Source: Dipteronia dyeriana | Taxonomy: Eukaryota > Streptophyta > Magnoliopsida > Sapindales > Sapindaceae | NCBI GenBank assembly: GCA_032871835.1 | Contig: CM065301.1 | Location: 15,765,291-15,829,290 of the forward strand | DNA length: 64,000 nt | Reading direction: 5' to 3' | Part shown: piece by piece, positions 47,161 through 56,829 of the stretch | Layout: every line of letters starts with the position of its first letter | How positions within the stretch are numbered: position 1 is the first letter of the stretch | Translations under genes and position numbers: made by a program | Notes under the pieces: generated by a model | Databases searched by the model: none | What the model was told of the DNA's origin: nothing | What the model saw: the letters and a program-made list of their open reading frames with translations, nothing else

Positions 47161-48545
47161 TTACCGCTTATAGTGCTTGCCACTTTTATCATCGTCTTTA
47201 CGTCTATCTTTGCCCTTTTCCCCATTGCCTTTCGGGTCCTCTTTGCTACTATTCTTCGAGCTGACATCCTTATTCTTTTGGCTACTCTCGGGCCAATCCC
47301 CATGTATAAAATCTCCACCGTGGGCTATTTTCTCCTCCTCCGCCATGACGTATCCTCCCACATAGTCTACCATGCTTGCCTCAAACTTAAGGTTAAATGG
47401 CTGTGTTGTAAACTGCTAACAAATGCTAACACCACCGCATCATCATTAGGATCCTGTACTTTAGACACTTCTTGTGAGAATCTAGTTAGGTAATCCTTCA
47501 GCTTCTCATCCTTCCTTTGCTTTAATGTCGACAAAGCTAATATGAACTTCCTTCGCTGGATATTTCCCAAAAATTTCCTAGTGAAAACTTGTATCAACTC
47601 CTCAAAGTTCTGGATGGAGCCTGCTGTCAGTCCTCCAAACCACCTGGATCCTTGATCTCCCAAGGTCTGCGGGAACATTCGGCACACAAGGGCGTCATCA
47701 TATTCGTACTGCGTCATTGCACTCAGGTACCTTCTTACATGCTCATGCAGGTCAGTATTAGCCTTGAATTGTTCCACATACGGCATCTTGAATTTTCTAA
47801 AAAATGGGACTGCCTTATAGAATCATCAAACAGACTTTCGAATTTTTCAATCAGTGGATTTCCTAAGTTCTGCCTTTGCTCAAGGGCCTCTATTCTTTTG
47901 AGGAGAACCTATCGTTCCCCTTTCTGCTCTTCATGCTCATCAAAATTCTAGGATAGTGAGCTCATACCGGTCCTTGGGAATTCACCCGTTGATATAGGCA
48001 CCAAAAGGATCACGCATGGCCTCGAAGGCTGGCTCCCTACGTCTTCTGGAGGCAGTTTCATTATCAATTAAATTCGAGTGGGACCTTTTCCTCCGGCCAT
48101 CGTACCTATCTACCTGCTCGGGGTGGGTTTCTGTTCCATCATACCTCTCTACGTCTTCCCGTGAACTGGACTTCCTATGTCCCTCAGCTACGCGACCATC
48201 TTGGTGATTGCTTCTTCTCTGGGAACGTTCTCTCTTTTCAGAGCTTGCCTTGGGATCCTGGGCTACCATTGACGTAGAGAGTTGGTATGGTGAACTCAAA
48301 ATGGCAATGACCATTATGCTGATTCCCCGTCTAGCGGTGTCGTCAACGACTTTTCGCAGGGATTCTTGAATTTACCAGAACGTGTCTAGGGAAATACCCA
48401 CGGTTACACCTGTGGATGTAATAGTTTCAGGTCTGGTTTATGGTGGGGTCCTTGAGGATGGATCTTCTCCAGCAGCGATGACATCAATGGGATGGAGGAC
48501 ATTAACATTGCACGGAGATAAACTTCTGTCTCTGCTAGTGGCCAT
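47161..48545 (-). pseudogene. Gypsy gag
   Basis: The probable start is the ATG at 48545 (MATSRDRSLSP). Stops follow within about 40 codons. Charged linkers at 47982-48314 (REREDVERYD-like, RRKRSHSNLIDNETASRRRR) lead to the retrotransposon gag domain at 47367-47786 (QTLGDQGSRWFGGLTAGSIQ, FEELIQVFTRKFLGN, KDYLTRFSQEVSKV). After this comes a basic tail (KNSSKEDPKGNGEKGKDRRK). There is no clear zinc knuckle. Confidence 0.85.
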
Positions 48546-48609
48546 GATATTGCTTCTCGCAAACCTTCTCCAGAATTAACTATCCAAGTTCAATGCTAAT
48601 GGAGGTTTA

Positions 48610-48630
48610 CCCCCTCCTTTTAGCACCAAT
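48610..48630 (-). promoter_or_regulatory. Primer-binding-site candidate of the Gypsy element
   Basis: Next to the 5' LTR the minus strand reads ATTGGTGCTAAAAGGAGGG. The TGGT start fits a tRNA CCA-end complement with a short offset. I cannot assign the tRNA. Confidence 0.5.
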
Positions 48631-49439
48631 TGTTGACGGCGATTTTTGGATTAACCACTCGTCAAACAGATAATATGAATGAAAAATCAGACTGTAAATC
48701 AAAATAAACAAAAAGTGAAAAGTAACATAAGATTTTACATGGTAAAACCCCAAGACGGGGAAACATCCACGGTTGCCGATAAAGGCAAGAGAAAAAAAAA
48801 TCAACTAAATTGACTAAAGAACACACCCACAATCTCGTATGCTCTAATCTATGCTTAATTATCGTTCATCCCTTTGTGGAGGTTGTTAGTGTCTATTTAT
48901 ATATTCATAGAACCCTAATTATTGGTGTACAAGTAAAAGAAGTTCTTGTAACTAAACCAAACTCTAACATATTAGAGTCGTGTTATTCTTCTTCCTTATT
49001 TTGCATTGATTGTCTTTTGATTATGTTAGATATCTTGCCTAATCTGGACTTTGATATCTATAAGGATATTTACTTCCCCATCAAAGTGTACTTCTAGAAG
49101 CTTTATTTAAGTAGGGCTCATTCTCTGCGTGTTTGAGTCGTAACTTTGTTAAATCTTAATGTTGTCCATGTGCCACGTAACCGACCATCTGTTGAACCTG
49201 ACCAGACCCGGTTTTCCTCGATCGGTGGTCTTACCAGATCATGACCTTAGCCCCGACCATCTTGACAGTTCTGATTGGGTATTCCTACCCCGATCGTTTG
49301 TGTCGTCTTGGTCAGGGGGTTTGACGAGTGCTATTTGGTTAACTTGGGTTTATTCTATTAGGTTGTCTCTTAGTGTCATGACATCTTCGACCATTATCTT
49401 TTGTTATTGTGTCACATCATCCAAATTTTACCAATAACA
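48631..49439 (-). repeat. 5' LTR of the Gypsy element
   Basis: 809 bp. Partner of 35274-36091. Confidence 0.92.
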
Positions 49440-50160
49440 CCGATATATATGTTTGGAACCTCTTGGGCTGTTTGTCAAAAGTTTGACAATATCTAGAAAA
49501 AAAATTCATTCTTTGATTAGAGCTGCTGATATAGAAAATGATATCTCTGATGCGATCTATATGGCCACTTACAACCTTTAAACCTGATTTAATAACTAAA
49601 TTTATGATGTGACATGCACACCGTTGGTGGAAAAGATGACCCCCGGCTTGAGGGATATTGTTGTATAAAAACAGGCTAATGACTACATTGTTTGATGCTG
49701 CATCATCTAATGTGACGAAAATGATACGTCCAGGTAGTCTAAAATCATTTTAAACTTCAGAAACAACATCATAAATATTTAGGCGGTATGAGCGAAATCT
49801 ATGGGATGAAAACCAAAAATTCTTTTTTGGGTCTTCCAATCATGATCTACATAGTGTTCTATGACATATAAATAGTCCTGTTTGAAATGTACGTTCCAAA
49901 TATCAAAAATTATTGCAATAGAATCACTTAAACGCTCTAATTGAGCAACCAATTTGACTTGGTCGGATTTAAATCATTTTAGTAAATTGCTTCTGGTGGT
50001 GTTTCTAAACATAGATATAAATTGTTCAATAAAAAGGACTGTCACCGAAGCCAGTCAGTTGATTGGTTTGTACAATATAATGTGCCATGCATTCCCTAGC
50101 ATTGGCATCGTTATATCTTCAACTGGTAACGAACCTATCTTGGTTCCGTTGTAGTTGTGT
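49440..50160 (-). pseudogene. hAT transposase, N-terminal and core piece
   Basis: On the minus strand the frame (with stops) reads IHNYNGTKIGSLPVED and SDSIAIIFDIWNVHFKQDYL, then HDWKTQKRIFGFHPIDFAHT. The hAT core follows: VTLDDAASNNVV, then HLFHQRCACHIINLVIKSGL and HIDRIRDIIFYISSSNQRMN. The catalytic-region C-x-H-I-x-N-L motif is preserved. It ends exactly at the Gypsy 5' LTR edge, and the reading resumes at 35273 on the other side. The BED zinc finger expected further upstream is missing. Confidence 0.85.
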
Positions 50161-51504
50161 ATGTTTGTAATTTTTCCAATAGACAACAAATTACAACTTA
50201 AATTTGGGACATGAAGAACATAGTTCAATTTGATAGACTCTGAAATTTGTACAAACCTTGATCAGCAACTGAGGATAAAGTTTCACCAGCCACTTTAATT
50301 TTCTGTTTGCCTGAGCATGGTGAATAGTTCAAAAAAATGCTTGACATACTTATCATATGATCTGAAGCACTTGAATCAGTGATTCAGGTGTTGGAACCTT
50401 TAATGATGGGTATTGAAGTTGTTATACATGATTGAGCCATGGAACACAAACCTGTTTGAGTTGAATCATTAGGTCTGTTATTCTCTAATCGGTTCAACGG
50501 TTATTTAAGCCTTTCAATGTCTTTCTGATTGAATCCAAATCTATTTTGGTCAGATTTTTTCTCAAGTGCAGCAGTATGACTGGCTTATCCCACTCTGTAT
50601 GATTGAGATCCCCCTTTATTCCCATATTGCTTCATATTTGGTGGTTTCCCATGTAATGCCAAACACATTGCTCTTATGTGTCTCGGTTTTTGACAGTAAT
50701 AACACCACATTTTGTCTTTGTCTATTGTTTTTATGTTGTCTCGAGTTTTTTCTACTGCTAAGGCTGAGTTTTAAGGGTTGTTCCTCCAAATTTTTCATTT
50801 TTTTTTTCTTCATTAAATCCTTGCAGCTTTCTTTCCCTCAAACATGTGCAAATGCTTCATCAAGATCTGACAATGGTTCTTTTCCGAGCTCACGTTCACA
50901 AGCTTGATCATATTCAGGATTGATACCCCCTAGGCCTTTAAACCCGAGACCCCTTAAGCCCTTTAGTAAACAAACCTTATCGACTGCCACCCAATTAATC
51001 TTTCTATTTCCCTCACCCAACCCCTACCAGACTGGTAAAATCAACAAAATTTAATTCTCTACAAAAGCCCAACAAAAGTTGAAACGTACTCATCAAATAT
51101 GTGGATACCACTTGTGCCACTACTTTAATTAGTATCCTCTTACCTCTTACGGAAAACAAACTGCCCTTCCGCTACCTAATCTTCCTCCAGACTTTCCCTC
51201 TGATTTCATTAAACGTTCTTTTCTTGTTTTGGCCTACCACAGTTGAGAGTCCCAAGTGCTTATCATGTGTTTGGATATTGTTGACCTCGAACATGTGTTG
51301 GAACCCCTTTTGAACCAGCTTATCCACATTAGGGCTGAAAGAGTTACAAGATTTTTACAAGCTCACCTATTGGCCAGAACCCCTCTCACAGATTCGTAAC
51401 AGCCTCTTGATTTCTTACCCACACTATAAATATGCATTGCAAAAAGTGAATATCGTCGTCAGTAATGAAGGCCGAAAGAAATTTGAGGAAAGGCTCTGAT
51501 ACCA
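50161..51504 (-). pseudogene. Copia gag-protease fragment
   Basis: From the initiator-Met PBS (TGGTATCAGAGC on the minus strand, 51504 to 51493) the gag frame is broken but recognisable (ACERELGKEPLSDLDEAFAH at about 50840-50900). A CX2CX4HX4C knuckle (CYYCQKPRHIRAMC) follows at about 50670-50715. The protease start reads ITDSSASDHM at about 50350-50380, where DSG is usual. The sequence stops at the hAT piece, so integrase, RT and the 3' LTR are lost. Confidence 0.8.
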
Positions 51505-51711
51505 CAAAAAAGATAATAATTTGTCGTCTTTCAGGATGAAAGAATACAATACATGGTTAAATAAACTGTATAAGACTTTTCACTTACCCTAAACTGTAAT
51601 AACTATAATATTGGAAAAATAAGAAACAGATTCCTAAAGATAAAAGGACATCTAATATACACCCTAATAACAGCTATAAAAAATGGTTAAATCCAACAGT
51701 ATATTCTAACA
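51505..51711 (-). repeat. 5' LTR of the Copia fragment
   Basis: On the minus strand it starts TGTTAGAATATACTGTTGG and runs to the PBS. It is about 207 bp and has no partner in the window. Confidence 0.75.
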
Positions 51712-53019
51712 AAATGTAATTAAAACACATATTGACAACCTAGCTAGGATAACAAAAGGCTAAAAATACATTCCTTCTAGAGTTTCGAACACATGGAAGA
51801 ATATTGACAGTAGGCAATAGAATTTTAGTGCAAACCACTTTGACTCGCTTCAGCATGAAGCCCGTCAAAGATAAACAAAAAAATATGATATCACTTTCAT
51901 GACAATTCAAACACGGAGAGCTTTAAACAAATCCAATAATTCAAACAATCATATAGTAAAATGAAATACAATTTTTCATTGATTACATACCAAGACCAAG
52001 TACATATGAACATTGAGGAGATTGTCGACAAATTATGTAAACAAATAAAAACAAAAAGATTGTATGACAAAAACTAAGTAAAAATAAGTAAAAATAAGTA
52101 TGAACACCTGTAAATATAAGTAAAAATAAAATAGAGAGAGAAAAAGAAAGCCTAAAATTGTATCAACACCAATAAGTGTTAAGAAACACTCAAGGAATCC
52201 CTCCACATTTACACTTAAGAATTCTTTCATTTTCTTACTAGAACTTCAACTGTTAGCACATTGAAGAGAGATTATCATAGTGAAATTGATTTAAGTTTTC
52301 AAATTGCAGAGTAACTTATAGTTTTCTAGTCACAAAACCCACAAAGCACAAAGAGAATAGATATTTAATAACATGGAAAAATAAGTTTAAATAACACAAC
52401 AAAATATCATTCATTTCCAACCCTACCACAAAAGAAAAAAAATCCCCATGCAAGATATCAAGTGTTCGGGATGGCTTTCGACAAAATACGAGAGAGTGCG
52501 ACGGTCCAGACGTGCGAGCTATGTGGTTTTCGGGATGGGTTTTAGGTCAACTGTGTGATGTAGCCTTAAGATGCGGCAACAAAATCAACGTGATGATTTT
52601 CGGTTGTTGACGATCGAGCGGTGACAACGAATTTCGATTTGTACGGGTGGGATTGGGGATGGTTAGGGCATAGAATTTGAGAAAATGTGTTGTGAGATTT
52701 CATTAAGGGTAATTGAGTGATTTTGGAGTATTTTTGTCACTCTTTTTCATCTGGGGTAGATTTGCAATTTGATCCCTTAAAAAGGGTATTGCTAAACATT
52801 TGACATATGACAAGATCATGCAGTTATGCTATATGCTACATAATAAGCCCCTGCACTCCAAACTCTTGTGTTCTACAAAGTATATTTTCCAGTTCCTTTT
52901 CTTTTGATGCAATATAGTTTCTAAGAGAACCAACTTACCTATATTCCCCCCACGCCCTTTCAACAATACTAACACAATCATCATTCTTCAGCCAATGTTG
53001 TTTGAACTGAAACCCTCTA
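51712..53019. other. Intergenic DNA, no recognised gene
   Basis: AT-rich overall. The stretch 52460-52680 has more GC and CpG than its surroundings (for example GATCGAGCGG) and could be an old exon or leader, but no protein family is recognised. An AAATAAGTA tandem lies at 52076-52100. Confidence 0.4.
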
Positions 53020-54185
53020 TCACCAATCACCCATTATCGCTTACCACCCCTTCTAAAGACAACAAGATTGGTCTGTTGTTAGAAAAGTTAAAGCCCAAGT
53101 GTTCAACAATAAAGTTTGAGAAAAGTTTTGTCAAGTGACAATCCCGAAGATACCAATCAAGTCTCTCATACATAGTCCAAAACCCTTCCCTCTTATTATC
53201 CCAAGTCATTTTTGGTCCCAAAAAACCCTAATCCATAAGATTACAATCATCTACCACCTTTTTTAATCTACACATACCTAAAATGGTCTTCTATGAAACC
53301 CCCAATTTTTCATTAGCACTTAACAACTCGTTAAAGTCGCCTCCCAAAATCCACGGGAAGCAATCCACTCCTTTAAGCCTTCACAGTAATTTCTATGTAT
53401 TCCCTCTCTGACTAGAAATCGAATTCCCACAAACTCCCATAAACCTCCAAAAGGTCCTAGCATCAATATGACCCCACTGAAAAAGACAAAACCGACACTT
53501 TTCAGTCCTCTTTCCTCAAAAGAAGCAAACTTACACTCATTCCCACACAATCAACTTGTAAACAACTCTCAAAACCTAGTGAATTCTACAACGTTTCCAC
53601 CTCTCAACCTTTTAGTTTTGTTTCCAATAAGAAAACCAAGCTTGGAGAGTGTTTTCGTAGCACCCTCCGGAATGCCCTCAACGTGCGAGGATTCCCCAAC
53701 CCTCGCATGTTTCAACTCAAGATTTTCATGGTGCCTAATGACCTTGGATTCCAGGTGCCACCGATCCTGAAAAATCCATACATGTTTCCTCAATCTTCTA
53801 ACGTTTCTCATTGCATTCCTCTTCCATCAGTCATTCCCTATGATGTTTCCCACCAGATTTCAACGCAACCAAATGGAGAATATTGTTTCCATCTACACTA
53901 CTTGAAGAAAGATCTAACCTAACTTTACAAATTGGGGTTTTTTTTATCTGGTGAAGCACTACAGTTTCTAACACCTTTATTGTTTCTCTGTTTGTCTAAA
54001 AATAACTTTTTAAGTGGGCTTGGAAGACCTGACAATATGTTTTGAGAAACCCTACCATTACTGCTCGTTTCCACTTTCGATTATTGGGCTTTCCAGAGCT
54101 AATGGATAGTTCCCCCTCATTCTTTTGGGCCTGACTTGTTTTACCCATCATTTCATAACCCCCACCCGATTCTAAATCCACTCAT
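53020..54185 (-). pseudogene. LINE (L1-type) endonuclease fragment
   Basis: On the minus strand it reads GGDFNELLSANEKLG, then DDCNLMD, GPKMTWDNKREGFWTMYERL and DWYLRDCHLTKLFSNF, followed by VEHLGF and NNRPILL. This is the plant L1 endonuclease pattern of GDFNE, TW.N, ERLD and SDHRP, with the last changed to NNRP. Several stops and shifts are seen, and no RT domain follows. Upstream blocks at 53569-54181 (NNRKWKRAV) fit the region before the endonuclease. It is a truncated LINE copy. Confidence 0.8.
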
Positions 54186-54207
54186 TCCATCACATCCCAA
54201 CTCGTCC

Positions 54208-54600
54208 CTAATACATCCTTTGGAACCCCTGTTTCATCCAGTGGAAAGTCATGCAAAAAGATTGAAGTCTCTTGCAATGACTTATGTTAAGGCCATTTAG
54301 ATAAGAAAATGGTTTAAGGCATAGACTTTCAAATTTGTTTCCACTTACATTTAAACGCTCTAAAAAGGATAAATAGCTAAGAACACTCAACAATACTAAC
54401 AAATTGCAATCACTTAGATCCAACTTTTTTAAAGAACATAAGCCAGATGATGAAGATAATGGCAAGTCCTCTAGCATTTTGTTAACTCCAAAACAACCAG
54501 ATAGATCAAGACCTTAAAGAGATTTCATATTACAAATGCTATTTGGAAAACTTTCTATGTATTTGAATATCCTATATTCAGAAAAGAGAGTCGAGGTAAA
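54208..54600 (-). pseudogene. TNL-type disease-resistance LRR fragment
   Basis: The minus strand reads IESFPNSICNMKSL, stop, GLDLSGC, then SGLCSLKKLDLSDCNLL and LSFLERLNVSGNKFESL, ending LNGLNISHCKRLQSF. These are four to five leucine-rich repeats of the kind found in TIR-NBS-LRR proteins. The TIR and NB-ARC parts are absent. It is joined directly to the LINE fragment, which suggests insertion into, or deletion across, an old resistance gene. Confidence 0.8.
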
Positions 54601-55030
54601 AGTTCAATGTGAAATGTCATACAAAAAATAAATACAATTAATGATGCATTGAAAATATCTAGATGACCGGAAGAAAAGTATGACTTGTTTTGTAGTCCAA
54701 CCGTGGCAGGTCAATTTGGGAAGGACTAAATAGCGCGACATGAGGCAAACTAAATTTAGGCATCCGATTAAATAATCCGATTAATTTGTGTTACCAAACA
54801 CCGAATAATATTAAATTAGTACTGTCCGGTCCAATCCGGTGTCACAAGCATGCCCTAAATGAAAAGATAAATACCAAAAAATATAGTGAAAATATAAATA
54901 ATAGAAAATGTTTTTGTTTTAAAGCTACAATACAAAATGTGTTGACCATTGATTAAACCATTAAATCAAATTAGGTTTTTTTTTCTTCCTAAAGAAACAA
55001 CACAACTTTTACCTTTTTTTTACCATAAAA
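54601..55030. other. AT-rich DNA with a possible MITE
   Basis: The stretch 54750-54860 carries words typical of hAT-like MITEs (GCATCCGATTAAATAATCC, TTTGTGTTACCAAACACC, CATGCCCTAAAT), but I cannot pair two ends. Confidence 0.35.
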
Positions 55031-55130
55031 GTTGAGATGGCTCGGTGATAAGCCTCACACACCCACATATTTTGATATGAGTTTAAATCGTATCTCCTCC
55101 GAATCTCAAATCCGCATTAAAAAAATTACA
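55031..55130 (+). mobile_element. tRNA-derived SINE candidate
   Basis: An A box-like TGGCTCGGTGA lies at 55038-55048 and a B box-like GAGTTTAAATCGTATC at 55079-55094. A tail with (TA)n follows at 55129-55144. It is similar in layout to 29481-29580. Confidence 0.55.
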
Positions 55131-55508
55131 TATATATATATATGTATAATTTTATCGATTCTTTTCAACAATGTTAAACTTTCCAATTGTTATCCAAAAT
55201 AGTGGAAGCTTGGACAAGGCATTTAGTCCACCGCACACTTGCATCTATGAGAGGATATGTTCAATGAAATAATTTCTTCACGTCTCATCTCCAAGGGGTA
55301 GACTGATTTCGTAAGTCAATTGAATCTTTATGCTCAAAACCCTAATTCATATAGTTATTTATTAAAATAATGATATAGATATATTTTAATTAAGGTGAAT
55401 AGGATAGGAAAGCTAAAGGAAAATATTTTAATATGTTTAGGTGCATACGACTAATATAATCTTATTAAGTTACATGATATAAATTTTCAATCGCATGTAA
55501 TTTTCATA
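55131..55508. other. AT-rich DNA, nothing recognised
   Basis: Begins with the (TA)n tail of the SINE candidate. No other feature is seen. Confidence 0.4.
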
Positions 55509-55516
55509 TTCGGTGA

Positions 55517-55911
55517 TAATGGTGTAATTATGGACCGGCCCGAGACAGGCCGGTTCGGCCGGTCCACGAAGCGAACGGGTCGTGCTTGGCATGGCTCATG
55601 AAGAAAGCGTGCCAGGGTGAGGCCCGGTCCGTGACTGGCCTCGTGCCGGGCCGCTGGTACAAGGTTTGGCGGGCCGGCCTACCACGACACGCCTAGCCTG
55701 CGTGCCAAGGCCCCTGGACCAGCCCGCCGGTCTGTCACATCAACCGTTTTTTATTAATTCACATCCCCTGGACCGACCCGTCGAACCAGGCCCGCCAGAC
55801 CAGGCATGCCGACCGACCTGGCACGGCCCCCTTGAGACAGGCCGGCGTGCCGTGCCGGACCTCAGTTTTTGGAAACAGGCCGGGCCGGGCCAGTCCATTT
55901 TTATACCATTG
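55517..55911. mobile_element. GC-rich MITE, 395 bp, hAT-type, TSD TTCGGTGA
   Basis: Perfect 8-bp duplications TTCGGTGA lie at 55509-55516 and 55912-55919. The ends are TAATGGTGTAATTATGGACC and, reverse complemented, CAATGGTATAAAAATGGACT, a match of about 15 of 20. They continue into GGCCCG on both sides. The inside is a patchwork of GGCCGG, CCGGGCC and CGTGCC words. The plus-strand ORF across it is a repeat by-product. An 8-bp duplication points to the hAT superfamily. Confidence 0.85.
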
Positions 55912-55919
55912 TTCGGTGA

Positions 55920-56829
55920 CTTGGTTTCAATGTTTCAATAATAAGATATATACATCCGAATGTACAGAAGAATTTCTCAAATGTGAGATAAGAATTGATG
56001 TTTGCAAATTATGAAAGCATATCATATTAGGAAAGGATTTATTTAATGAGACTCGAAGCATGTTCCATGGCATTCATCTAGAGACCGGAGAGGATGATGA
56101 TAGATGAATTGTGTTCACTCACTCTTCAACTTGAAAAACAAAGCCAAACGGGCGCGTGAAGCATGCGATTTAAACAGCGCGTGTATTCATGCAGCAACAC
56201 GTTATTAGGTGGCAAAGGGCAAAACAAAAAAAACTAAAACTCCTTAAAAATAGGAACCGGTAATCACCGTGAACAGAAAAACCCACTCCCGGTTATACCG
56301 GTCACCGCCGTCACTCCAGCCCCGTCCGTACACACCATTTACCGGGAGCACACGGTAATAAAACTTTAATACCCAATCCCAATCATCATCATATCTATTT
56401 ACATTAGCGCTGGAGAGAAAGTGAGAGAAGTAAATTTATTTATTTATTTTTATTATTATTATTCGCTTTTTATGAGGTGTTTGTTGTCATTGTTAAGGCT
56501 TTGAGATTGTCTCCGTCCCGTTTTTCATTTTCATTTTCTTTTCTTTTCATTTTTATTCCTCGACCGCTACGAGGCTTTTTAGAAATAGAGAGAGATAAAT
56601 TAATACAAAAAAAGAAGAAGAAGAGAAGAACCTGAGCGAATTTATTCTCTATTTCAAAAATTTCCCGGAAAAGTTCGATCAATTTTTCTCTAATTTAAGA
56701 TTCTACGATCCAAACCTAGGGTTTACTGATTTCGACCAACTGGATTCAAAAATGTTGATCAGAGATGTGCAATTCTGTTGATTTTACTTCCGATCTCGAA
56801 CCTAGGGCTAATATTTTCGGCTTAAACCA
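55920..56829 (+). promoter_or_regulatory. Promoter and 5' leader region of the BSL gene
   Basis: The 910 bp between the GC-rich MITE and the start codon hold a CpG-rich stretch (56140-56350, with ACCGG and CACCGCCGTC words) and then T/A-rich and GA-rich runs (56430-56630), typical of plant core promoters and leaders. I cannot fix a TATA box or transcription start. A 9-codon upstream ORF is at 56752-56781. Confidence 0.55.
56752..56781 (+). promoter_or_regulatory. Upstream ORF candidate (9 codons) in the BSL leader
   Basis: ATG at 56752 and TGA at 56779-56781, ending 48 bp before the BSL start. It would matter only if transcription starts upstream of it. Confidence 0.45.

Larger units (their letters stand above)
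35274..49439 (-). mobile_element. Gypsy LTR retrotransposon, Tat-like, 14.2 kb
   Basis: Minus-strand element with LTRs 35274-36091 (3') and 48631-49439 (5'), both TG to CA (TGTTGA to TAACA in plus orientation). Gag, protease, RT, RNase H, a second RNase H-like domain with FKATNNMAEYE, and integrase follow in that order, all with stops. A long antisense ORF (36530-40160) lies between pol and the 3' LTR. The extra RNase H and the additional antisense ORF are hallmarks of the Tat lineage. A primer-site candidate TTGGTGCTAAAAGG lies next to the 5' LTR, and a purine tract AAGAGGG next to the 3' LTR. The flanks CCGGC and CCGAT agree at three of five bases. A solo LTR (43761-45209) sits in the RT/RNase H region. 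Without it the element is about 12.7 kb. Confidence 0.93.

Noticed and set aside
49159..49437. ORF in the Gypsy 5' LTR
   Set aside because: It is LTR sequence, with no domain and poor agreement with the partner LTR frame.
55666..56014. 91-codon Pro/Arg-rich ORF just upstream of the BSL gene
   Set aside because: It lies inside the GC-rich MITE. Codons follow the GGCC/CCGG repeat, and the frame ends outside the element.
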